From the NCBI GenBank assembly GCA_002205965.3, contig NADL03000605.1, positions 186,001 through 250,000 on the forward strand: a stretch of 64,000 nt of DNA. Direction: 5' to 3'. The notes under the pieces are model-generated. The model was not told where the DNA came from. It did no database searches and was given only the letters and a program-made list of their open reading frames with translations. The DNA is from Kappaphycus alvarezii (lineage: Eukaryota; Rhodophyta; Florideophyceae; Gigartinales; Solieriaceae). Positions within the stretch are counted from its first letter, which is position 1. Each line of letters begins with the position of its first letter. The position numbers and the translations under genes were made by a program. Positions 1 through 10,656 of the stretch are shown in pieces.

Positions 1-136
1 TTATATAGACTTTTGGCTACCCCTAAAGTCCGAACAAAATTACAGAAGATACCAGGAAATGCATGAAAACACTTTGTGTGGATGATATACACTAAACAAA
101 AGATAATTATGAAAACGAACAATCGATCTGGTCCTC

Positions 137-509
137 CTATTTCGCATTCTCTAGATCAGACCCAAACGACTCCTCCAAAATATCCATGCTGCCCAAGCAG
201 TCCCCACAAATATCTGCGAACGGCTCATAACTCTCTATTTCCTCCTGGAAGATATCTTAACCACTACAGATACTCCCATCCGGTTCCAGCGTCGGCACCA
301 CTTGGTCATTGACGTCCAGCCCCGGCCCCACCATTCCAACACTTGCCATGCCTCCCTTTCCCTCATCCTCGTCCTCATCTTCGTCCTCATCCTCGTCATC
401 ATTAACGTTGTAGACAATTTCCGGGGCTGCCCACTCCTCGAGAGTCTCCCCAGCTCCCTCCTCGACTTCCCACTCCTGCCCCTCAGGTACCTCCTCCGCC
501 TCCTCCTAG
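137..509 (-). pseudogene. C-terminal remnant of an acidic protein, unknown dispersed family
   Basis: One minus-strand frame runs through this span with a single internal stop at 257-259. It reads EEVPEGQEWEVEE, then a run of alternating Asp/Glu (about 358-405), then GSMDILEE and GSDLENAK before a TAG at 137-139. Just upstream, in a shifted frame, is DRDDYLRRQTKKR. Related pieces occur near 17.6, 19.9, 31.1-31.5 and 53.2 kb (DDYLNRQTKRR, RHQFVEDAE, GTDTLEEFRPDLEN, GSMDILEE), so this is a multicopy family. I do not recognise it. It could be a mobile-element gene or a duplicated host gene. The acidic run could be partly simple-sequence expansion of TCCTCG-like units. No start codon is visible. 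Confidence 0.35.
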
Positions 510-939
510 ACGAGCAAGCGACGCACGAACTCGCTCACCTTTTCTTTGTTTGTCGGCGTAGGTAGTCATCGCGGTCAGTGGGTCCGAAAGGAGTAGGGGA
601 ATGGAATTTAGGGGGCTAGATGGCTATTTTTGGTGATGGAGGCGAAGGGCGAAGGTTGTCCATTTGGTTGTAAAAGGAGTGGGGCGATTGTGGATGGAGG
701 GTAGAGAGTTTGAGGGGAGGGTAGTGTGTGTAGGGGTTGTTGGATCTCAGAAAAGTTGGGAAAAATGGGTTTAAGTACGCCTTAGAGGCGGGCTGGAGTC
801 GGTACTAAAAAGTTAAAATCGAAATTGCAGTAGCGCCTTTGCGTGAAATTTCTACATAAGGAGTGAATTTGAAGAGGAAGGTAGATAAAAAAGACGTAAA
901 ACGCTGATTTGGAGGAGAGGATAGAGTATTAAAATATCT

Positions 940-1720
940 AGGGAGGATGGAAAAATCTGGGGAGGACGGTAAGCGGAGTCAGGGCGGGATCGTTGTAAGT
1001 TGCTGGTCCCTTTAGGAGGACCATTTCCTGTGTTACAGTGAGTAAAGTAGCCAGAATGGGAGGTTCAAGGGTCGAAAGCTCGGATATCCCGGGGATGGAC
1101 AGGGCGAAACAGCGGAGCGAAGGCCCAGCCTGACGGAGGAGGAAGGACCGGTCGCCGTGGAAGCGACCAGGAGCTAGTGCACCAGCACGCGGCGTGGCGT
1201 CTGCGGAAGTCCGCTGCCGTGCGGGCGCAGCATCAATGAAGCTGGCGGCAGCTACGCCATGGAGGAACGAGGCGATGCTTTCGGAGACCTGACCGCCAAA
1301 GATGCTTGGGGAGGCAGACTTGGTCCTAGGCCCAATCCGTGAGTGCGATGCCATGTAGCTTTTCATATGATCACCGTTGTAGATCATCGAATTTTTCTGC
1401 AGCGGACTCAGCTAAGCGCGGGTCGTAGAACTTGAATGCATGCGATAGGAGGCATGCAGAGGCACAGATACGATGCATGTGGAACCAGGCGCGGGCGTCG
1501 CGGACCAGCAAGAGTCGGTCCAGGTTGCGGGGCCACTGCGAGATCTTGGACTGTAGAAAACTCTCCGTGAAAGCTCTGTTGCCAATGGGGGCCCCGAGAA
1601 GCGAAAAGCTTTATCACGAGCATTCCGCGAGAGAGAATTCCGCTGAGAGGGCTGCTCGATCCGGAGGCATGACATGAGGCCACGTACTCCATGATTAGAT
1701 TCTTGAGGCGCAAAAGTCAT
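940..1720 (-). mobile_element. LINE remnant, region after reverse transcriptase
   Basis: In two minus-strand frames I read SQWPRNLDRLLLVRDARAW followed by DWAWDQVCLPKHLWRSGLR and SESIASFLHG. The pattern W..Q..LP....GLR followed by an Ala/Ser-rich helix resembles the segment between reverse transcriptase and zinc finger in RLE-type LINEs. The frame changes at least once, so the copy is dead. Base composition is more GC-rich than the AT-rich repeat that follows. No zinc finger or endonuclease part is attached. Weak call: no catalytic RT motif is present. Confidence 0.3.
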
Positions 1721-1739
1721 GCCGCCAATGTGAAAATTG

Positions 1740-2280
1740 ACCAAATCTTTTAATCTCTATCCCGGTGTCCTACAGTGATGCTGAATTTTGGAGCAATAAT
1801 TTTTATTGAGGCCCACAATTTATATTTACTTTGAATCATCAAGGATTAATTTTATCTATTTTTCACTGGAACTATTTTATGCTGAATTCAGTGTGAAATA
1901 CTTTTTATGTCCTACAATTGGGTTTTTATATTATACAGGCTATAAGTATTGCATTTATGCTGCCAAAAACTATTATCTGGATAATTGATTACCTGGAAAA
2001 TACTGCAATAATTATTGCTGAGCCTGAATCATGTCTACCAAAGTTATTGTACGGCTTACCTGATTTCTGTAGCAGGCTCAACCTAGTGTAGAGTATAAGT
2101 AGTCCTAGGTTATTAGAAGTGCTTTTTTGTATCCTAGGGCCATCGAAATATTCCCCTCGATCAGCTATCATTAAATTTGGTTTTCTATTCATTATTAATT
2201 CTAATTCCAATTGTGACATTTATTTATTTATTCAAGTTGGAACTATTTAGTTTTTTGGATCTACCTATCCCAATTATTTT
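1740..2280 (+). repeat. LTR-like AT-rich repeat, family B, copy 1
   Basis: An AT-rich block of about 540 bp that recurs at 36378-36945 (minus) and, more diverged, within about 60460-61000 (plus). Shared landmarks are TACAGTGATG, a Pu-rich TGGAACAATT-like stretch, a TATAA-containing segment (AGAGTATAAGTAG near 2093), GGGCCATCGA and a final GGATCTAC. A TATA box followed by a downstream region suggests U3-R-U5 order, so a solo LTR is likely. Borders and target duplication could not be fixed. Confidence 0.4.
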
Positions 2281-3189
2281 GCAGCCAAAGCCTTAAAGGA
2301 AACGATGTTCCAAATAGAGAACCTGTTCAATTTTTCAATTTCTTATCTGACATTTTGACTCGCAAGAGAGTACGGTGGGCCCGCTCGGATGGTGGTGGTG
2401 AGTATTTCTGCCGAAGGCTATGTGAATGGTTTTCGTAGTATAGTGCACGAACTCAACAGTCCTTACTCACTATAATCAAGTGGTCGCGCGGAGTGACTGA
2501 ACTGTGTTCTCCTGTGCATGGCTTGCTCCATGTTAATGGGAATTAACGTTCTCAATCGCGAAAGCTACTGGGCGGAGGCTGTGAATTGTGCAAACTATCT
2601 AAGCAATAGACTTCACACCTCTAGTGGTAAGGAAGCAGGAACTCCATTCCAATTCATACACAGAAAACAGCCCGACCTTGCGAACCTAAGAAAAAGGTTA
2701 AAGGTTTTTGTTCATGTTCCCAAAGCAAAATGCAAAGATAAGTTTACATTTCGAGCCGAAGAGGTCATTCTATTTGCTTATTACCGTGGCAATGGTTATA
2801 AAATTTTTTATCCCTTCTCAGAGAAGGTTCTGATTTCTTACGACGTTGATTTATTTCATTGAGTGTGAATCGTCGGAGACTACCGTCGCCAGTGACACGT
2901 CGATTCGAATAGACATGCCAGATTTAGAATTTTTTTGAGATTCTTCCCCATTCGCTTGAAAAAACCACTGGGGACATGCCGGCTGGCACCGTGGAGGATA
3001 ATAAACCAAAGCTGCCAGCAGATTACGAGCACATTCCGCTTGATGCAGCTAGACGCTCGACAAGGCATGAAGGGACTTATTTCATTCTTTTCTACTTTCT
3101 ATTAGTGATGTTGCATATTGGGCTGGGGTCAGCCTTTATTACAAAAGAAATGGTGCATTATTGATAGTGCTGCTAGTATGTTTCTCTTC

Positions 3190-3960
3190 ATTTCCTCATC
3201 CCCACCGTGGTACAAACATGTCCTCTTCTACGTGGAAGGTCGCTCTTGCTCTACGTCTCGGCATCGCGCTATTCCCTGGATCTACTCGCTGTCCGGCCTG
3301 CTCCCGCCGCTCGGCCGACATCGCACCCGTCTTAGGACCAAGTGGTCAACACGCGTTGACCTGCAAATACGAAGACGGAATGACTCGCCATCATCACATC
3401 ATCCGTAATGTTCCTGCCCGCTACTGAAAGGAAGTTGGCATCGTCGCCCTCTTCGAGCATCCGTTCCTCTACCAGGTTCCCAACTCATCTGGGCATTCGG
3501 AGTCCCCGCGCTACGAATGAACATTTACATACCCGCTGCATACGTGCTTCAGAGTACCGATATCGCCGTCGACGTTACTGTTGCCCACCCCTCCGCACGC
3601 CGCCACATTTCGCCAAGTCTGGTTACCGCAGGCGCTGCCGCAACACTCGCAGAGCGCGAGAAACATCTTCATTACGGCACTTACTGCAACAAAACCATAT
3701 CCTCCTCTCTCCCGTCGGGATTGATATCTATGGCGCCTTGGGCGACGACAGCAAGGGTTTTTTCCGCCGCCTTCCTTCCTTCGCTGCTTCCCGTCGCGGT
3801 TCCTGCCCTCAACTGGAGCCCCGCGACTTCGTTACCCGTTTTGCGTGTAGTCTCCAAATAATGCAGGCGCGACAGGTTTCTACCCGCCGCCCGCATCCGT
3901 AGTTGATTTATACATACGATCCGCACGCTTCTGTGCAACATTGTACACCCTATAAAGATT
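3190..3960 (+). mobile_element. LINE 3' end, family 1: zinc-finger and RLE endonuclease region, broken
   Basis: Read across frames: CPACSRRSAD, then GQHALTCKYEDGMTR, then an EHPFLYQVP segment, YRRRYCCP/DVTVAHPSA, then DIYGALGDDSKG, FAASRRGS, RDFVTRFACSLQ and QARQVSTRR. This order (CxxC...HALxC, then an endonuclease with a D-V-T core, then a Leu/Gln/Ala-rich helix) matches the C-terminal third of RLE-type LINEs. The same family lies at 21690-22255, 38936-39165, 39700-40020, 42350-42560, 50590-51060 and 51250-51990. The D-V-T core and zinc finger sit in different frames, so the copy is dead. It lies inside the copia relic and is therefore younger than it. Confidence 0.6.
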
Positions 3961-5000
3961 TACCACCACAGTATATTTCGATGACAAAAGCTTTGGCGGT
4001 AGTAGCGATGCCGATAGCAAAGCCGTTTTCCTCTTGATTAGGACTCAGTTTACAGCTCTTATTGAGAAAACTCTAAGCGCGATGGTATTTTCATAGAGAC
4101 TACACATTCCAGCACAAAGCTGAACCATCTTCCTTTTATTGAGCGAATTCTCAGATTCCTTGGAATGGAATATTGCGCACTAGCTAAAGTTCCACTCCCA
4201 CCAAGCATTGAACTCAGTGACCCTGGCAGTGTGCATGTGGGGAGCCACCAGATGATGTCAAGAAGACGCCCTATCAACACCTCGTGGGCTGCCTTCTGCA
4301 TCTCGTTAACAATATACGATCGGATATAGCATATTCTGATGGCAATCTACCACGTTTTATGCATAAGCCGACGATGGATTTCGGGAAGTTAGCCAAGCAT
4401 GTTCTACGTTACTTTAACGGCACGAAAGGACTTGGTATCGTGTACCACCGAAATAGTCATATAAAATGTATAGACATCAACTAGCTTGTACTTGGTTTTA
4501 GCGATTCGGACTGGGCTCACGAAAAGCGCCATCGCAAATCTATTAGTGGCTATGTGTACAGAATGGCTGGTGTTGCGGTGAGTTGGAGGAGTAAGAAGCT
4601 GTCTTGCGTGGGTTGGGTTCTCCCGAGGCTGTCTATATAGCTCTAGAGTGGCTACATAGCCCTAGCATTCGCGATTAGGGAGGCACTGTGGATCCAAAAG
4701 TTTCAGTTGACTTTATTTTGACAATAGCTCAACGGTTCAATGGTAATCAAGGGGGACAACCAAGATTGTATTTTTATTGCTTCGAACGAAACAGTAAATT
4801 ACATGTAAAAAATTTGGATATCAAATACCAAATGATTGTTGACAACGTTTCGAAAGGAAATATCTGTCTGGAGTACATTCCATTTGCAGCGATGTTGGCT
4901 GACATCATGACTAAGGATTTTCAGCATACTCCTTTTCAATATCTAGTTCAGAAGTTCGGAATGTAGTTGTGATTGCGCCTAGCGTTCCCTCCGAAGGGGG

Positions 5001-5243
5001 TGTTACAGTCTAGCAATGCGAAGTGAACAAATCTCAGTACGAACAATGTTATTTGTCAGTCTCGTCCGCCGTGTAATGATTTCACATACTATCAGCGAGG
5101 GTCTCAAGCTGATAATCAGAAGCATAACGATGATATATTGCATGATACTTAAGGACTGAGTCAGTGCTCTTTACCTAGCAAGTAAACACATACATGTGTG
5201 TTTATCCTCTACCTTGCTCATCCTCACAACCCGCTGCGTGACA
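5001..5243 (+). repeat. copia 3' LTR
   Basis: The sequence starts TGTTACAG directly after the purine-rich tract GAAGGGGG and ends GTGACA, so it has short imperfect inverted ends (TGTTAC/GTGACA). It follows the RNase H end of the copia relic by about 35 bp. This is the standard copia layout. Length is about 243 bp. No partner LTR is visible in the window, so the end is provisional. Confidence 0.55.
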
Positions 5244-5249
5244 GGCAGC

Positions 5250-7020
5250 ACCGCATGAGGTTGAGGTAGGTTTTGTTTGGACGTCGGATTTAGACGGAAG
5301 AGGAGCTTAATGTTAAACGAGACGAGTCTATTACAGAGAAAGAGTTTTACTTCAATGAGAATCTATTGTGTTCACAGCAGGATCCGAATATAAAAAACCC
5401 TAATCTCTGCAAGATACAGATATGAGTCTTTTAAATAACCGGATGCCCCACTTTGTCCACTGGCAGTTGGGCTCGCAAAAGAATCGCTGTTGCAGTAGAG
5501 GATCATTGTGTGCCACACCACTCAATAAATAGAACTGTCACGAGAGCTAGGAAACCATAGAAATCAAAGGCTAAGGACTGAAACTTGAAGTTTGGATCCC
5601 GGGCTGCAGAAGGGGGCGGGAAACGGGGTAGCAGTTTTCGTTCCAAGTTTTGACTTTGTCCCGGTGAGCAATATCGGTGCCTGCGGAATAGTAGTAACTT
5701 CATGGAATTAATGTAAACCGTTAAGTGTAAGATCACTGCACTGCAGTCCACTAGAACTACCAAAACACTCAGTCGTATCTACAGAAGCATTAAATGTGTA
5801 ATTCAGTGGTTGACAGAACTTCTTCCATAGCTACTAGACTAAGTCTTTCATAGGATCAAGGCCTGGCAGAATTACCCCAGAGAGCTCCAAAATTCTTAAT
5901 TGTGTAGAAAGATCGATGTATCTTAAGCTATTTGATTTCCGGGACCATACTAACCACATTGAAAATGAGACACGACTAGATAGCATCACGTCATTCCGCA
6001 TATTGCAGAGGGAGGAGCTCGAACATTAGAGAAATCTTTCTTTTGTGAATCCGCAAAGTGAAAACTTATACTGTTTGTCACATACAAATTGCGGTTGCCG
6101 CTGCAACGAGTAGTGCTCAGTTAACATAAAAAACACATAATTCCCATGTTTTAGGATTCCAATTTTCAAACGTGCAAAATTATTTTACCATCCTGACAGT
6201 CTACTGATATCTCTAAATTTTTAAAGAACTGCAATCTTCCCTCCCTTTTTCGTGCATAACGGAGTCGATAATGAAACAAATTTGAGCCCAATAATGTGTA
6301 TTTTTCATTTCATTAAGACACCCAAAGCCTTTTTCCACACCATAACTCTGTAAAAATACGCAAGTAGGGAGAAGTTCAAAGCTACAGATAGCCGCAGACG
6401 GAATGAGACAGCCTCGTAGCCATTATTCAAAAAACATGCGGACAAAATGGAGACCAAAACATTTCATTGGTTTCAGATATTTTCTTAGTACCAGGTTAAC
6501 TAAACTAAGGGGCCAGTTCACTCCATCATCAGCGGGTCGCACAACATAAGCGAAAATGCATTCAAATTGACTTAGTATTCCTCCAATCGAAAAAAAGGAA
6601 AAAAAACATCGCCTGAGTCATTCACTCTCAGTATGTTGCAATATTATTCAACTTAATGCATAAGGCTTATGAGTGGTGTAGCCTGATCCCTTATACTGTA
6701 CACGGAAATGATGCAATTGAACGAAGAGATGACGCGAGTGGCACCCAATGAAGACATCATACTTGATTTTCCTCATGCTTCTAACATGCTCTGATTGAGA
6801 TTCATATCTCTTTCATGAATCAGAATAGAGTGCCACGACAGATCTGCCAATATACGATTCCATTAAAGGTTTGAATGTTTTTTCGAGTTACATTCACTTT
6901 TGCTTCATATCATTTGCGTTTAACGCCGTCGATAAAGTACTAGAAAGGAGCATGGTACTTTCTTCACGATATGTTGTTCAACCAAAGGAATTCTACAACG
7001 AAGTTGATGTCGTTCAATAA
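5250..7020. other. No recognisable feature
   Basis: Both strands read as short open frames without recognisable domains. Base composition is AT-rich. I see no second copy of this stretch in the window. Confidence 0.4.
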
Positions 7021-7023
7021 CAA

Positions 7024-7438
7024 TGTCTCTGTTACACCGCTGTGTAATAAAAACTTGCTCCCTTTTGTAATTTCAGTTTTCTATTAAATTGTGGTGTAAC
7101 AGAGAAACTTCATCGTCTTGAACGATTTTAGAAGGTTGATTTTCTTTCGATATTTTTATTTGACGTGGAGCCCCACGTCACCGTTTGATTTACTTACTTT
7201 TATTCTAGATATTACAATTCTATAGTTACACCTCTACTTTCTATTAGCTTCTATGAGCTAATGAAGTATAAAATTTCTAAAGTAGAGCTCTAGTACTGTC
7301 TATATAAAGGGGCTCATCTGGATTCTTGTCGGAATCGAAGTACACTCCATACCCCTTTGCCCTCAACTTTCTGAAACCCACTGCCATCGTCTCTACTGTT
7401 CCTTTAGCAGCGCCCTGGCTGCATCCCTCTCTGTTTTA
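7024..7438 (+). repeat. Solo LTR, gypsy family 3 (copy A)
   Basis: It starts TGTCTCTGTTACACC and matches the LTRs of the decayed element at 23334-29308 along its length. Shared landmarks: TTTGACGTGGAGCCCC, TATATAAAGGGGCTCATCTG with a TATA box near 7300, and a pyrimidine-rich end CTGCATCCCTCTCTG. A perfect 13-bp inverted repeat (7026-7038 and 7093-7105) lies at its 5' end. No internal element sequence adjoins it. No clear target duplication was seen. Confidence 0.6.
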
Positions 7439-7440
7439 TG

Positions 7441-7925
7441 GTTCATGGGGGAACCGGGAGTAAATTTACTGTACTGGATAATCTTGATACCCAAGTCAAC
7501 TTGTATGAGCGGAAATATTGGGGTGTTTGAATGATTAGGGATGCATGATGGCTATTTTCCGAAGGCCAGGGGGCAAGGCTGTCTATTAGAGATTCGGAGA
7601 ATGAGGCCGAGTTATAAGGTACGACCTCACATGGCTTGTGTGAGGCCAGCCGTAAGGCATGCTGTGTTGGACGAAACCGTAGCCGCAGCGTCTCTTTGCA
7701 TAGGTGCATATTTCACCTGCTCGAGAGTCTCCATCGCCGTACGGTAATGTGCCTAGACACGTCTGTCAGCACCGCTAACGCGTCCTGGTGCCACTCGCCA
7801 AGAGTGGATAACGGCACTGGGATTAGTCTGGACCTGGCATGCACGGTGATGAAGCCTTGATAGCTCCTGAACTTTCACGCTTTCGCGGCGATCAGAGATG
7901 TCAAGTGTATTAAGCAACGGGCCAG
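7441..7925 (-). mobile_element. LINE 3' end, family 2, 5'-truncated
   Basis: Reading the minus strand: TSLIAAKA, then VHARSRLIPVPLSTLGEWHQ, DALAVLTDVSRH, METLEQVKYAP, then QRDAAATVSSNTACLTAGL and a stop. This matches the end of the RLE domain seen at 62.8-63.3 kb (LVPVPISTLGGWHPDA ... RHAAAAVMSNAACLLAGL). A 3' UTR follows and ends near 7446 with CAGTAAATTTAC and a run of C. The 5' end falls right where the neighbouring LINE at 7930-9120 stops. Frame shifts are present. Confidence 0.6.
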
Positions 7926-7929
7926 CGCT

Positions 7930-9120
7930 TGGGAGGGGGAGGTTCGGGTGTTTTAATTGTAGAAGAGATATCCGATCTATCGCATAGTTTGCAGACAACC
8001 ACAATCGACCCGAAAAGATATGCAGACACAGTAATGGAGAAGGAACTACCCACCGTAAAAAGGATACCCTCAGGCCGCTCATCAAGCAGGCCGCATTGGA
8101 CATGACGGCTGCTGCAGCGTGCATTTGCATCAAAATCACCCGAACCTTCCCGCACGTCTGCAATTCCCTCACGGCCACGTTCCTTGCTTCGTCATTTAGC
8201 ACTGCAAATGCATCCGGGTGCCACCCTCCAAGAACGCAAATTGGCACAGGTACGAGCCTACTTGTGGTGGAGGTTGCCATAAACTATTGATGGCCCGTGT
8301 GTTGGAGGGAGCAAGTAAGTTGATGAATGTCGCTACAAGTGTCTGAAGACGAAGTAAAATACCCCATCATTCCCTCCGATTGACGAATGTATCGTCGGTA
8401 AAGTCTGTCCCTACGGTGCTCCCTACAGCCTTAATGCCTGGCCTTGTGCAATGTTGGACATTGGGACTGGGCTCCATAACCGCGTGCCGTACGGCATATG
8501 CACAGTCCGACGTGGGGACCGTAACCTGGCGGTCGTGACCATCGATTCGCTCTCGGCCATGCAAGCGGTGCACGAGTTGGTCACCGAAGATGTCCAGGTT
8601 TTGCGGGCAGTTGCTCCTGGGGCACAGGTGTTGGAGGCGAAGACCGGTACCTGGCAATAATATTGGGGCTAGACGGAGAAAGCTTCGGGAGCAATGTGTT
8701 TCTTAAATCCCGGGCATGTTTCGCTGTATACCAATTGTTTAGCATCGGTAGGCTCATTGATGAGCGAAAAGCTTATCTTCTGCTGTCGCCAAGGGGTATG
8801 AGCTTTTGAGCCGCTTCGCGAACTTCATCAGTTGCCTTCTTTTGCGCAGGTGTGTTGGTGGAGCAAGAGGCGCTGAAGGGAACTATCTTCGACGGCGAAC
8901 ATGAGGCAGACCACACCCTTTCGGCGTCGACTGCATCTTTGTACGTGCTCATCGATCGTACTGAAGTACTGAAGCCAGTAAGATGGAACACCCGAGGGTA
9001 TCAGCAGCGGCACAAGAAGCGAGGAAAGCGGTTGCGGAAATAATATTGTATATGTACTGGAAATATTGCAGCAAGACCAGATGGAACTTCACTCTATTCC
9101 TAGCCGTACATATATTTAAA
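7930..9120 (-). mobile_element. LINE 3' half, family 2: zinc finger, RLE, 3' UTR, broken
   Basis: From 9120 downward on the minus strand: a Ser/Ala-rich stretch (TPAQKKATDEVREAAQ), then LCPRSNCPQNLDIFGD, VHRLHG and RHAVMEPSPNVQ, then TRPGIKAVG..GTDFTDDTFVN, then TSRLVPVPICVLGGWHPDA and MHAAAAVMSNAACL. The RP(D/G)-x-D-x-T core is the RLE endonuclease signature; here the usual Asp is Gly (TRPGI versus TRPDI at 63.4 kb). A short LINE tail (8331-8378) interrupts the RLE. The 3' UTR at 7930-8045 recurs at 16667-16770 and 37055-37200. Confidence 0.6.
8331..8378 (+). mobile_element. 48-bp LINE tail inserted in the RLE domain, with target duplication
   Basis: The insert ends GAAGTAAAATACCCCATCAT followed by CCCTCC. 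The same tail closes the insertion at 51627-51822. It is flanked by a 12-bp duplication with two mismatches (GTTGATGAATGT at 8319-8330, ATTGACGAATGT at 8379-8390). Removing it joins the TFVN and LAPSN parts of the surrounding RLE reading, as expected from family members. This is a very short 5'-truncated LINE copy. Confidence 0.6.
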
Positions 9121-9129
9121 ATGTAAACC

Positions 9130-9225
9130 AATCAAACATTTCCCCCTCTATTACTTGATCGGACATATCTTCCAGAAGTAAAGCACCAAAACCTTTCCCC
9201 CCTCTATTACTTCACCCCTCTACGG
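9130..9225 (+). repeat. Two LINE-tail-like 3' ends in tandem
   Basis: Two successive stretches end in the same way: CAAACATTTCCCCCTCTATT, then AAGCACCAAAACC followed by TTTCCCCCCTCTATTAC. These look like 3' termini of the LINE tails elsewhere (for example near 16.66 and 51.25 kb). No coding part is attached. Confidence 0.35.
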
Positions 9226-9229
9226 AGCC

Positions 9230-10650
9230 CCAAACAAAGCGGATTTCGTGAGTTAGCTTCACCCGTCGCTAACATCCCGATGTTCAACTTGTCAGACGAT
9301 TGCGGAGAGGAAGGCGAGGACGAAGGAGACTGGCATTTGGACATCCCGGAGGATCCCGCAACACCTTTTACGAGGACTGAGGCCGCTTGGTCGGACGTCC
9401 CACGGAAGCTTAAGCCGTCCAGAGAATATCTCTCTATTCGCGAGTGATCTACTTCGCCCTAGAAAGTGACGTCCTGTAGCAAGGGATTGCTGCATCGAGA
9501 TTCGGAACCCGTAAACTTCCTGCCAAGTAACAAAACTGTGACATTTGAAAGTTCTCTACCATCTCAAATGATAATTACGCTGTGCCTCTCGCAACTTGTT
9601 GCATTACGGTGACTCTCGGTGATTGAGAGTAGTTGAAAAAATCTCGCACGTGCGAGAGTAAGAGGCATTGACGGTAATATAAATAGTTGACTTTCCATAG
9701 TCGATACCATAAAAGAAAAAGGAATCATCGGTCTACAACGTAACAAAAACGTGCAAAGCTCTCAGCTTCGCCCACGTCCGCTCCCTGCTCCGTGAACCGG
9801 AATAAGACCTGAACGGGTTACATGCACAGTTCAAGCACCTCGTGTCTGAACTCCAACGTTTCACCCACCTGCCCAGTGTAACTATGTGCCGTGACTACGG
9901 GATCGGTCATTTGGTGGCGGCAATCATTTGTGATCTGCTACCTGTTACAGTACAAAGGTAATACTAGGTCAACGTGCAGTTGTACTCTATGTGATGTAAC
10001 AAAATACAGCACTATGAATTTATATTTTGGTGCGTTATCTGAGTTGGTCTTTGAATCAAACTCTGTTAGGATACTCTTATCCATCTTGTATATAATGGTC
10101 TGCTATAGCTAAGCCCTTGGTGATAAAGTGCAACAACCTACGGACGATAACCATAACCGCTGTGCAACACTACCTCGTGTGAAAGCGTCCAAGATACCAA
10201 ATCTTGGTTTGAACCGCTCCGCGATTGGCCTTTTTTTCGCAATATTTGACGGCTTAAGGTCAGATTCTCACCTAGCTCCGTCTTTTCCCCAGAGAAACAG
10301 GCACATATTGAGCTACCCTGTAGTAACGAACACCCTGCGGCCCTACATAGTGGCGGGAAGCTCCAATTTTCCACCTTGGTAGAAGTCGCCGACTACCAAA
10401 CAACACCCAAAGGCGTCTATGGGCAGACCTCATGGGGGGACAGTGGGATTATTACGGCCATGGAGAAGGGCTCTAACCTGCCTGTGATGGGATCCTATGG
10501 CACCGAACATTTGTGGGTGCCTGCTCGCTGGACGGACTGGTCTGATCACAACTCTTCGGACGGCGACGACGACGGTGATACCGCTGCCGATCTGGAGGGG
10601 TTGGAAGTTGGTGGGGAGAAGTATGAGTAAAAGGCGGTCATATTTCGTGG
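9230..10650. other. No confident gene; small acidic ORF and a repeated module
   Basis: A short plus-strand frame at 9280-9450 begins MFNLSDDCGEEGEDEGDWHL and runs 56 codons. It has no second copy here, and I would not call it a gene. At 10385-10560 a frame containing GVYGQTSWGDSGIITA resembles stretches at 31960-32090 and 33300-33460, and is followed by an acidic tail (SSDGDDDGDTAADLEG). The rest shows nothing recognisable. Confidence 0.25.
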
Positions 10651-10656
10651 TATAAT

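Larger units (their letters stand above)
2330..5243 (+). mobile_element. Ty1/copia retrotransposon relic (integrase, RT end, RNase H, 3' LTR), broken
   Basis: Parts in order: an integrase core piece with RSDGGGEYF near 2375; the integrase C-terminal region (SYWAEAVNCANYLSNR, then YRGNGYKIF) at about 2518-2862; the end of reverse transcriptase (IRSDIAYSDGNLPRFMHKP) at 4284-4484; RNase H (SISGYVYRMAGVAVSWRSKK, then DIKYQMIVDNVSKG, ending ADIMTKDF) at about 4500-4966; a purine-rich tract at 4992-5000; and a 3' LTR. A LINE copy sits inside it at about 3190-3960. No 5' LTR was found. It is an old, heavily broken fossil with many breaks. Confidence 0.75.

Noticed and set aside
300-565. Plus-strand open frame rich in Leu and Ile
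   Set aside because: Antisense reading of the acidic Asp/Glu run on the minus strand.
5594-5609. GGATCCCGGGCTGCAG, like a cloning-vector polylinker
   Set aside because: Only 16 bases match and the flanks are not vector sequence; chance or minor coincidence.
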